A stretch of 11,557 nucleotides of DNA from Candidatus Dormiibacterota bacterium. GTDB lineage: Bacteria > Chloroflexota > Dormibacteria > Dormibacterales > Dormibacteraceae. Positions 5,806-11,557 of the stretch are shown here, in pieces. Position numbers and translations under genes: made by a program. How positions within the stretch are numbered: position 1 is the stretch's first letter; each line of letters starts with the position of its first letter. The stretch lies in the NCBI GenBank assembly GCA_003151665.1, contig PLYD01000001.1, positions 1 to 11,557 on the forward strand. The letters run 5' to 3'. Below the pieces are notes generated by a model. The model was not told where the DNA came from, did not search any database, and saw only the letters and a list, made by a program, of their open reading frames with translations.

Positions 5806-6935
5806 GGAGAAGTCACCTCCGCCACCTCAACCCATCGCCGTTCGGCTGCGGCCCGCTCGATCGCCTCGCAAACCGCCTGCACCGCAACACCCTGCTTGAA
5901 ATCAGGCTGCCACGGCCCCGCCGGCCAGCGCTCCAGGAGATCGCCGAGGTGGTTGACGAAGCTCGAGCCGTAGCCGACGCCCTGGCCGATCGGCCACCAG
6001 TTGCGCGCATACGGATGCGTCTCGTGCTCGGCCCGGATCCTGCGCATGCCGTACAGGCCGGGTGAATCCCCGCCTTCCCCGTACATGAGCTCGTTCAAGC
6101 GCGCGTACTCGAACACCAGCGTGCCGGTCTCGCCGTTGACCTCGATCGTGAAGTCGCAGGGTCTGCGGACCGCTGTTCGCGCCATCTCAAAAACGCCACG
6201 CGCGCCCGACTCGAATCGCACCAATGCCGATGAGGCCTCGTCGACGGTGACCATCCTCGAGCCGGCTCCTCCCGGATCGGGGCGAGTGCGCACAAATGTC
6301 TCCGATTGGGCCGTGACCTCAGCCACACTGCCGACCATCCACAGGGCCAGGTCGATGAGGTGGCTTCCGAGATCCGCGATGGTGGAACCACCGACGGTTC
6401 GGTCGAATCGCCAGTCGAACGGGATGGCGGGGTCGACGAACTCGTCGGAAAGCCAGGTCGCCCGCCAGAGTCGGACCTTGCCGACCGCGCCCTCATCGAT
6501 CATTCGTTTCATCAGCGAGACCGCAGGAAGCCGCCTGTAGTTGAAGCCGACGGCGTTCAAGACCCCAGCCCGTTGCACTGACAATGCCGCATCCATCGCC
6601 TGCGCGTAAGAGACGGCGAGCGGTTTTTCACAGATGACAGCCTTGCCGGCGGCGGCGGCAGCGGCAGCGATCTCGGCATGCGTTCCTGGGGGCGTGCAGA
6701 TGTCGACGATGTCGACATCGGGACTGTTGACAAGGTCGCGCCAGTCGCCCACCCAACGCTCGAATCCATAAGCGGCGGCTGCTCGCGAGACCTTTGCCTC
6801 GTCCCGCCCGCTGATCACTCGGAGCCGGGGCCGGCATGGAAGCGTGCGCATCACGGGCGCGACGGTGTATGCGTACGCGTGGGCCTTGCCCATCATCCCG
6901 TAGCCCGCGACGCCGATGCCGACCTCGCGCGCCAA
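5802..6935 (-). CDS. Gfo/Idh/MocA-family oxidoreductase (third of operon A)
   Basis: This NAD(P)-dependent oxidoreductase is 377 residues from the TTG chosen here. The N-terminal Rossmann fold opens with IGVAGYGMMGKAHA (about 7-20). ICEKPLAV follows (E103, K104, P105), then GFNYRR at 130-135, and STIADLGSHLIDLALWM (D188, H192) with the Asp and His that complete the catalytic triad of the family. The C-terminal domain is the usual substrate-binding sheet. The TTG lies 1 bp after the upstream stop and puts the Rossmann strand at the expected distance. An ATG at 7004 or GTG at 6953 would add a Pro/Arg-rich N-terminus overlapping the previous gene, which is less likely. It is the last gene of operon A and probably oxidises or reduces a sugar or cyclitol hydroxyl. 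Confidence 0.9.
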   Translation of the reverse strand: MAREVGIGVAGYGMMGKAHAYAYTVAPVMRTLPCRPRLRVISGRDEAKVSRAAAAYGFERWVGDWRDLVNSPDVDIVDICTPPGTHAEIAAAAAAAGKAVICEKPLAVSYAQAMDAALSVQRAGVLNAVGFNYRRLPAVSLMKRMIDEGAVGKVRLWRATWLSDEFVDPAIPFDWRFDRTVGGSTIADLGSHLIDLALWMVGSVAEVTAQSETFVRTRPDPGGAGSRMVTVDEASSALVRFESGARGVFEMARTAVRRPCDFTIEVNGETGTLVFEYARLNELMYGEGGDSPGLYGMRRIRAEHETHPYARNWWPIGQGVGYGSSFVNHLGDLLERWPAGPWQPDFKQGVAVQAVCEAIERAAAERRWVEVAEVTSP

Positions 6936-6936
6936 C

Positions 6937-7863
6937 CTACGCGGCGCTCCCACCGGCGGCTGAGGCCGCCCTTTCCGCCGCCCCCAGCGCAGCTGCGGCA
7001 TCATCGCCGCCCGCGCCTTCGCGCGGACCTCCGCGCGCGTAACGCGCGAACGATTCGGCTTGCACCTTCAGGGCTTCGAAGAATGTCTCGTCCGCGGTCG
7101 GCGGCCACAGGAACCGGCACTCCTCCCAGCCCTTGGTCCCGAACACCTCGACCTTGCAGACGTCCCCAAGTGGAAAGCGCCTCCCAAGGGAGATGACCGC
7201 CGTGGTGCCTTGCGAAAGCTGGGCCAATGCGTGGGCGCTCTCCGGGTCGCCAGGCCATGGCTCTTCTGAGACCCCTGAGGCCAGCGAGCTGCTGCTCACG
7301 AACTCCTGCCCGCTCAACCACCTCGCTTGATCGAACTCGTGGACGCCCATGTCGACGAAGATCCCGCCGCTGTGCGTTCGGAAGTAGGCCCCGGGAGGCT
7401 GCCCGTCCCACTGGAAACAAGCGATGGCGTAGAGGTCTCCCAGCTCGCCCGCGTCGATGCGCTTTTTGAGCGTCTTCAACATCGGCACGAACCGGCGCCA
7501 GAAGCCGATCTGCAGCGGCAGGGAGGCGTCGGCGGCCAGCTTCGCCGCCTCGAGTGCCTCCGATGGGATGACGCCAAGCGGCTTCTCACACAGGATCGGC
7601 AGGCCCGCCGCGACCAACCGGCGAACGGTGTCGAGATGGAGGTCACTTGGCGCGCACACGAGGACCCCGTCCAGGCCGCCGGCCTCGAGCATCGAATCAA
7701 GATCGGCGTGCAGCACCGCTCCCGACTTCGGCAGTCGAGCGCGAGTCGCCTCTGCCGGCTCGGCGATCGCCGCCACCTGAACCACGTCAGAGCCGGCAAT
7801 CGCCTTGAGGTGGTTTTGCCCCATCCTGCCCGCTCCAACGAGGCCGAGCTTGAAGATCGCCAT
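6937..7863 (-). CDS. Gfo/Idh/MocA-family oxidoreductase, inositol 2-dehydrogenase-like
   Basis: The protein is 308 residues from the ATG at 7863. It starts with FKLGLVGAGRMGQNHLKAI (dinucleotide-binding Rossmann motif, 4-22) and carries ILCEKPLGV (K94). The segment QPPGAYFRTHSGGIFVDMGVHEFDQARWL at about 155-183 includes the probable catalytic D171 and H175. That segment closely recalls the SGGIF-DM-IHDFDMARWL pattern of IolG inositol 2-dehydrogenases, so a cyclitol or similar polyol is a reasonable guess. The C-terminus is Ala/Gly-rich and shorter than in most IolG proteins. The reading frame continues open upstream, but the ATG that overlaps the previous stop by 1 bp (TGATG) is the natural start. 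It is translationally coupled to the isomerase gene. Confidence 0.92.
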   Translation of the reverse strand: MAIFKLGLVGAGRMGQNHLKAIAGSDVVQVAAIAEPAEATRARLPKSGAVLHADLDSMLEAGGLDGVLVCAPSDLHLDTVRRLVAAGLPILCEKPLGVIPSEALEAAKLAADASLPLQIGFWRRFVPMLKTLKKRIDAGELGDLYAIACFQWDGQPPGAYFRTHSGGIFVDMGVHEFDQARWLSGQEFVSSSSLASGVSEEPWPGDPESAHALAQLSQGTTAVISLGRRFPLGDVCKVEVFGTKGWEECRFLWPPTADETFFEALKVQAESFARYARGGPREGAGGDDAAAALGAAERAASAAGGSAA

Positions 7864-8792
7864 CAGAAGCCTCGGGCGCGCAGAAACTCGCGATTGGCCC
7901 GTTGATCCAGGGCCGGTCGGCCGCTCATGCGGTCGGGGTCCGGGAGCACATCCTGCTCGACCACCAGCCAGCCGTTGTAGTTGCGGCGCAGATCTTCGAG
8001 CACCGCGTCGACGTTCAGATCGCCCTCGCCAAGCCTGCAAAACGCGTGTCGCCGCCAGATCTCGGACACGGGCGCTTGCTCGCGGATGATGTCGTCGACG
8101 ATGCTCTTCCGAGCGTCCTTGAGGTGAATGTGATTGATGCGATCGCCCCAGTCCTGGAGGGCGCGCACCGGATCACCGCCTCCAAGGAGCAAGTGCCCGG
8201 TGTCGAGACACAGACCGATTGAGGTGTGCTCGAGCGCCGCGGATATCTCCCACGGCGCTTCGATGTGCGTGCCAGGCTCGTGATGCAGCGTGGCCTCGTA
8301 CCCGCGCTCACGGCACCGGGCGACAGCCATCTCCACGCCTTTGGCGAATCGCTTCCAGCCCTCTGCGTCGAAGCCGAGGCTGCGGTTGCGTGCCGCTTGA
8401 AACGGCCGGCTGCGGCGCTGGTCGCTGCCTGCGTCAGCGAGCGTCGGCTTGGGTTTTAGGGCGCCATCGCGCGGGGGCGCCGCGTCGAACAGGTCCAGCA
8501 GCTCGTCGAGGCCGCCCATCGCACTCGGCATCGCGGCGGGATCGCTGAAGGGCAGCTCGAAGAAGCCACCGCACAGGGTCAGCCCCCGCGAGTCGAGCTC
8601 GCCGGCCAGCGTGTCCCGATCGCCGAAGTAGCCGGCAGGACCGAGGTCGATGCCCGCATATCCGGCCCCGGCGACCTCATCGAGCACCATCGAAGCATCG
8701 GGCACGTTCGGGTCGATGCCGACCGTGAGCTCGAAGGCGCCGTAGCTCACGGGTGCGTTGGCGACGACGATGCCGGCAACGTCGCGACCCAC
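7863..8792 (-). CDS. Sugar phosphate isomerase/epimerase-family TIM-barrel protein (IolE-like)
   Basis: The 309-residue protein begins with a GTG 3 bp after the upstream stop. It has the beta-barrel and likely metal ligands of the xylose-isomerase-like/AP-endonuclease-2 superfamily: LHHEPGTH (E172), LCLDTGHLL (D197), HIHLKD (H223) and WLVVEQD (E279), plus a conserved LGEGDLN loop at 254-260. The N-terminus NAPVSYGAFELT is like IolE-type inosose dehydratases and other sugar-keto isomerases. In this superfamily, members paired with Gfo/Idh/MocA enzymes isomerise, epimerise, dehydrate or eliminate oxidised sugars or cyclitols. Lying between two dehydrogenase genes, it probably acts on a keto product. 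The exact reaction is not determinable. A low-complexity polar stretch at about 103-140 is an insertion of uncertain role. Confidence 0.9.
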   Translation of the reverse strand: MGRDVAGIVVANAPVSYGAFELTVGIDPNVPDASMVLDEVAGAGYAGIDLGPAGYFGDRDTLAGELDSRGLTLCGGFFELPFSDPAAMPSAMGGLDELLDLFDAAPPRDGALKPKPTLADAGSDQRRSRPFQAARNRSLGFDAEGWKRFAKGVEMAVARCRERGYEATLHHEPGTHIEAPWEISAALEHTSIGLCLDTGHLLLGGGDPVRALQDWGDRINHIHLKDARKSIVDDIIREQAPVSEIWRRHAFCRLGEGDLNVDAVLEDLRRNYNGWLVVEQDVLPDPDRMSGRPALDQRANREFLRARGF

Positions 8793-8795
8793 CGC

Positions 8796-9914
8796 TTATC
8801 GCGCTGCCGTGAGCACCGGCTCGGAGGGCCGTTCGCGCGGGGTGCGGGCCCGATGCACGCTGACGATCGCCTCGCACAACGCGATGTCATGCAGCGTGTC
8901 CCGCCCCGAGGTGACTGGTTCCCGACCGGTGGTGATGCAGTCGTAGAAATGAATCAGCTCCTCCTTGAAGCTCTCGTTGAACGAGGTGATCTCCTCAGTC
9001 CGCGAAGAACGCGATGACTTGGCCTCGCCGGTCTCCGAGATCAGCAGCGTGGGCATGCTTCGAAGAAAGGGGGAGGGGAATGAGAGCGTGAGCCGGCGGT
9101 CCGGGGAGTAGAGCGCGAGCTCCATCTCGTAGCGCGCAATTCCCGGGAGGTCGACCCAGGCAAGGATGCACTGCGTGCCGCCGTACTTGAAGATCGCTGT
9201 CAGGCCGGTTTCGCGGATGTCGGAATACTCGAGACTCTCGGGCTCGCCCATGACTCCTCGCATCGCGTTCAGCTCGTGCACAAGGCTGTCGAGCAGCACG
9301 AGGTGATACGCCCATCGCGACAGAGGGTCGGCCTCGCCGATCGCTGCGGTGATGCGAGCCTGGTTGTCGTCGGTCAGCTTCGTGGCGAGATCCTTGGGCA
9401 AAGGACCACCACGACGCAGGTTGTAATGGCTGACGTATGGCTCGAGCGGGGATTCCAAGGTCGTGATCCGGAACAATCGAACATCGCGCAGCTGCGCGGA
9501 TTCTTCGACCAATCTCACGTAGGCGGGGTCGTAGCGCTTGTTGTACGCAACCATCAGGGTGACGCCGGCCTGGTCGGCGGCGTCGATCATCTCCTGGCCC
9601 TCGGCGACGGAGAAGCACATGGGCTTTTCGACGAGCACGTGCATACCCGCCTTCGCCGCCGCAATCGCGGCGGGCGCGTGGCTGCCAGAGGTCAAGACGA
9701 AAACGGCATCCAGAGGCTGCGCGATCAGCTCCTGCCAGCTGTCGAACTGTTGTGGGACGGCATACTCGCGCGCGACCGCGTCACGAGCCTCAGCCGAGAG
9801 ATCGCAGATGGCGGAGATCTCGAAGCGGTCGGAAAGCTCGCGCATGTAGTGGAGGTGCATGACCTGGGCAATCAGGCCGCCCCCGATCACCCCAACTCTG
9901 AGCCGCTTACCCAT
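8796..9914 (-). CDS. Gfo/Idh/MocA-family oxidoreductase (first of operon A)
   Basis: The 372-residue protein is the promoter-proximal gene of operon A. The Rossmann motif RVGVIGGGLIAQ (6-17) is followed by HVLVEKPMCFS (K97) and VAYNKRYDP (122-130). The triad is completed by D209 and H213 in LLDSLVHELNAMRG. The central region contains an insert around LRRGGPLPKDLATKLTDDNQ (166-185) that is not typical of IolG and may shape substrate specificity. The protein is not closely similar to the other two family members in the cluster, which argues against recent tandem duplication and for different reaction steps. The ATG follows a G-rich stretch (GGGGTGG) at plausible Shine-Dalgarno distance. A promoter and palindromic operator lie directly upstream. 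Confidence 0.92.
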   Translation of the reverse strand: MGKRLRVGVIGGGLIAQVMHLHYMRELSDRFEISAICDLSAEARDAVAREYAVPQQFDSWQELIAQPLDAVFVLTSGSHAPAAIAAAKAGMHVLVEKPMCFSVAEGQEMIDAADQAGVTLMVAYNKRYDPAYVRLVEESAQLRDVRLFRITTLESPLEPYVSHYNLRRGGPLPKDLATKLTDDNQARITAAIGEADPLSRWAYHLVLLDSLVHELNAMRGVMGEPESLEYSDIRETGLTAIFKYGGTQCILAWVDLPGIARYEMELALYSPDRRLTLSFPSPFLRSMPTLLISETGEAKSSRSSRTEEITSFNESFKEELIHFYDCITTGREPVTSGRDTLHDIALCEAIVSVHRARTPRERPSEPVLTAAR

Positions 9915-9935
9915 TCAAACCACCCCGAACCAGGC

Positions 9936-9947
9936 TGGAACGTTCCA
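9936..9947. promoter_or_regulatory. Perfect palindromic operator TGGAACGTTCCA
   Basis: This 12-bp perfect palindrome with a central CG is the classic shape of a LacI-family operator. It lies 6 bp downstream of the -10 element and overlaps the predicted +1 of operon A. It shares both arms (TGGAA/TTCCA) with the tandem sites before the permease operon, so both operons should respond to one regulator. Confidence 0.8.
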
Positions 9948-9953
9948 TCGGAC

Positions 9954-9981
9954 GGTATACGAAACTCGGCGCTCCTGTCAA
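9954..9981 (-). promoter_or_regulatory. Sigma-70-type promoter of the Gfo/Idh/MocA operon
   Basis: On the minus strand a perfect TTGACA (9981-9976) is followed after 16 bp by TATACC (9959-9954). The 92-bp gap downstream of the isomerase gene at 10007-11014 holds this promoter, so operon A can be transcribed independently of that gene. The operator covers the predicted start site. Confidence 0.75.
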
Positions 9982-10006
9982 CGGCCGCGTGGCGACCGCG
10001 CCTTCG

Positions 10007-11014
10007 TCAGATCCGGCTGGCGATCGGGCCTGCTTTCTGGGCGGCGGTTGACAGCACGGCAGCTGCCTCGGCGATCCCTTCCTCAGGGCTCACGAACGGG
10101 TCCTCGTGCTCGACCGCTATCGTCTGGACGCGGCTGTGGGCGGCCAGGCCGGCGACGAATCGCGTCCACCACTGCGAATCCTTGCCGCGTCCGACGACGG
10201 CGAAGTTCCATGGCATGTCTGCCGGCGGCCGGGGCCAGCGGCGGTCGAGCAGCCCGTTGATCGCCAGGTTGTCTGCTGAGAAAGCGACGTCCTTGCCGTG
10301 GCAGTGGCCAACGCGCGAGCCCAAAGCGGCGACGACAGCGTTGGGGTCCATGCCCATCCAGAAGAAGTGACTTGGGTCGATGTTTGCCGCGATCGCATCG
10401 CCCAGGCCGGCGAGCTGGTTGAAGGTCTCGACGTTGTAGACCACGGTTCCGGGATGCAGCTCCAGGCAGATGAGGAGCTCGCCATCTTCCCGGCGGGCGA
10501 AGTCTGCGACGTCGGACCAGTAAGGCTCGACGCGCGATTCCCACTGCAGCCTGTACACATCCTCGAGATAAGGCAGCCAGCCGCCGCCCGAGAAGTGCGG
10601 GGTCTGATCGCCCGGCGCGCCTGCGGGGCAGCCGGCCAGGGCGACCACTCGATCGACGCCGAGCGCCGCCGCAAGACGGATCGTGTCCCGGAGGTCTTCG
10701 TCGTGCTTCGAAGCGACCTGCGAATCCGGATGCAGCGGGTTGCCCCAAACATTAAGGGCGCCGATTCTCAATCCGCGGACGGTGATCTCGTGCAGCCAGC
10801 TCTTACGCGCCGCGGCGTCGTGGAGCAGTGCCCTCATGTCGCAATGATTCGTGGGCCCGTATCCGCCGGTGCCGATCTCGAGATCGGTGATGTCGGGCAC
10901 CTCGCGCTTGAGCCAATCCATGACATCCACCAGCGGACGGCTGACCAGAGGCTCGGTCACCACACCGATGTGAATCTTGCCAAGCTCTTTTTGGTCAGCG
11001 TGCGTCACGGCCAC
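10007..11014 (-). CDS. Sugar phosphate isomerase/epimerase-family TIM-barrel protein
   Basis: The 335-residue protein has the metal-binding pattern of the xylose-isomerase-like superfamily. The main motifs are LLICLELHPGTVVYNVETF (E185), ANIDPSHFFWMGMDP (D213), GHCHGKDV (H239) and AVEHEDPF (E302 or E304). A GRGKDSQWW loop at 275-283 sits near the predicted active site. It is a different subfamily from the isomerase inside operon A. The IDPSHFFW...CHGKD...EHED pattern recurs in proteins encoded beside Gfo/Idh/MocA dehydrogenases, where such pairs process keto-sugars or keto-glycosides. The start is a GTG at 11014 without a clear Shine-Dalgarno. A GTG two codons downstream is possible. It faces the MFS gene across a very short gap, so the two may share control. 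Confidence 0.9.
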   Translation of the reverse strand: MAVTHADQKELGKIHIGVVTEPLVSRPLVDVMDWLKREVPDITDLEIGTGGYGPTNHCDMRALLHDAAARKSWLHEITVRGLRIGALNVWGNPLHPDSQVASKHDEDLRDTIRLAAALGVDRVVALAGCPAGAPGDQTPHFSGGGWLPYLEDVYRLQWESRVEPYWSDVADFARREDGELLICLELHPGTVVYNVETFNQLAGLGDAIAANIDPSHFFWMGMDPNAVVAALGSRVGHCHGKDVAFSADNLAINGLLDRRWPRPPADMPWNFAVVGRGKDSQWWTRFVAGLAAHSRVQTIAVEHEDPFVSPEEGIAEAAAVLSTAAQKAGPIASRI

Positions 11015-11045
11015 GCAATTGTGTCGCGATCGAGGCCCTCATCGC

Positions 11046-11065
11046 ACCTTTGGGTGACCTAAGGT
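11046..11065. promoter_or_regulatory. Inverted repeat between divergent genes
   Basis: ACCTT (11046-11050) and AAGGT (11061-11065) flank 10 bp that themselves contain GGTGACC. This imperfect dyad lies at the start of the MFS gene and about 30 bp upstream of the isomerase start. It could be an operator for either gene but differs from the TGGAA-N2-TTCCA sites. If the MFS gene does start at 11050, the dyad overlaps its first codons. The call is tentative. Confidence 0.3.
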
Positions 11066-11557
11066 ATGCGACCATCACTGACTCCCTGATCCGCAGCCGT
11101 AGCGGCGGCCTCGTTGCCGCGTTGACCTTCTCGACTCTGGCGGCAGGCCTGATTCAGATCTGCCTTCCGCTCGAGCTTCGCCAGCTGCGCGCCAGCCCGA
11201 ATCAGATCGGGCTGACTCTCGCGATGTTCGGATTCGGGATGTTCGCTTTCGAATGGCTGTGGGGATTTCTGGCGGATCGGTTCGGCTACCGCTGGCCTCT
11301 CGTCGTCTCGCAGCTGCTGTATGCGGCGTGCATCGTCCTGCTGGCGCGAGCCGATGCCGTTTTGCCGATCGCAATCAGCTATTTGCTGGCGTCGGGCATG
11401 TTCGTGGCGGCCGGCCCGGTGGCGCGGTCTTACCTCGGCACGAGCCTTCACGCACGGCTGCGAGCCACCGGCCTTGCACTGGTGTCGGCGCAATGGGTGA
11501 TCGCGGAGGCGATCGGCTCGGGTGCGGGCGGCCAGCTGATCGACCACTTCCCGATCC
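11050..11557 (+). CDS. MFS transporter, N-terminal part, cut by window edge
   Basis: This plus-strand frame has no stop to the window end and encodes at least four membrane helices. The first spans about residues 20-40 (GLVAALTFSTLAAGLIQICL). The major-facilitator motif A is present as GFLADRFGYRWPL between helices 2 and 3, followed by further helices with typical Gly/Ala packing. The start is uncertain. A TTG at 11050 is the only common initiation codon in frame before the first helix that I could find, with a distant GAGG at 11032-11035, and no ATG is available. It is divergent from the isomerase gene and may be an alternative importer or exporter for the pathway. The substrate cannot be inferred. 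Confidence 0.8.
   Translation, partial: MGDLRYATITDSLIRSRSGGLVAALTFSTLAAGLIQICLPLELRQLRASPNQIGLTLAMFGFGMFAFEWLWGFLADRFGYRWPLVVSQLLYAACIVLLARADAVLPIAISYLLASGMFVAAGPVARSYLGTSLHARLRATGLALVSAQWVIAEAIGSGAGGQLIDHFPI

Noticed and set aside
6376..6395. GGTGGAACCACC inverted repeat resembling the operator
   Set aside because: It lies inside a coding region, its arms differ from TGGAA/TTCCA, and it is not near a promoter.
7864..8040. N-terminal extension of the IolG-like oxidoreductase to an ATG at 8040
   Set aside because: The added 59 residues are Arg/Gly-rich and overlap the upstream isomerase gene by 178 bp. The ATG at 7863 directly precedes the Rossmann motif and gives a TGATG overlap.
9276..10370. 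364-codon plus-strand open frame crossing the operon A promoter
   Set aside because: It is antisense to an oxidoreductase gene and an isomerase gene and reads through a promoter and operator. No domain is visible.
11059..11547. 162-codon minus-strand open frame at the right edge
   Set aside because: The plus-strand frame of the same region encodes clear membrane helices and MFS motif A, while this frame is a polar, charged shadow.
1..11557. CRISPR array, tRNA, rRNA, insertion sequence or prophage
   Set aside because: I saw no regularly spaced repeats, tRNA cloverleaf, rRNA-like sequence, transposase or phage protein on reading the window. I could not run dedicated searches.

Overview
The window is GC-rich bacterial DNA, densely packed and almost entirely coding on the minus strand. 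The organism cannot be fixed from sequence alone. GTG and probable TTG starts, one-base gaps and overlaps between genes, a PadR/HAAS pair, consensus-like sigma-70 promoters and a carbohydrate cluster rich in Gfo/Idh/MocA enzymes suggest a soil-type high-GC bacterium, for example an actinobacterium or a Chloroflexota/Dormibacterota-like lineage. This is inference.

Layout, read in the direction of transcription (right to left). At the right edge, a sugar phosphate isomerase/epimerase-like TIM-barrel gene (10007-11014, minus) faces a divergent, truncated MFS transporter (about 11050 to the window end, plus). Operon A (9914 to 5802) encodes a Gfo/Idh/MocA oxidoreductase, a second TIM-barrel isomerase/epimerase, an IolG-like Gfo/Idh/MocA enzyme and a third Gfo/Idh/MocA enzyme. 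Its genes are 3 bp apart, overlapping by 1 bp, and about 1 bp apart. Operon B (5638 to 1082) encodes an APC-superfamily permease, a calcineurin-like metallophosphoesterase, an orphan AbiEii-like nucleotidyltransferase and a transaldolase-family protein. Next come a repeat-like, hairpin-rich spacer with a terminator-like end (about 977-1046), and a PadR-family repressor coupled by an ATGA overlap to a HAAS-domain membrane protein that runs off the left edge.

The main regulatory observation is a shared operator. Operons A and B each have a recognisable promoter (TTGACA-N16-TATACC and TTGACG-N17-TATGGT). Each carries a TGGAA-N2-TTCCA palindrome at the expected transcription start: one perfect copy for A, two tandem copies for B. 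This looks like a LacI-type regulon whose regulator is not in the window. The genes together suggest uptake and stepwise oxidation, isomerisation or elimination, and aldol-type processing of an unidentified sugar, cyclitol or glycoside. The combination of three Gfo/Idh/MocA enzymes and two TIM-barrel isomerases recalls inositol catabolism or the oxidation-elimination-hydration-reduction routes for levoglucosan and 3-keto-glycosides. The substrate cannot be read from the sequence.

A second unexplained pattern is that all three gene junctions of operon B carry a GC-rich inverted repeat lying over the upstream stop codon. In two of them the stop codon sits in the loop.
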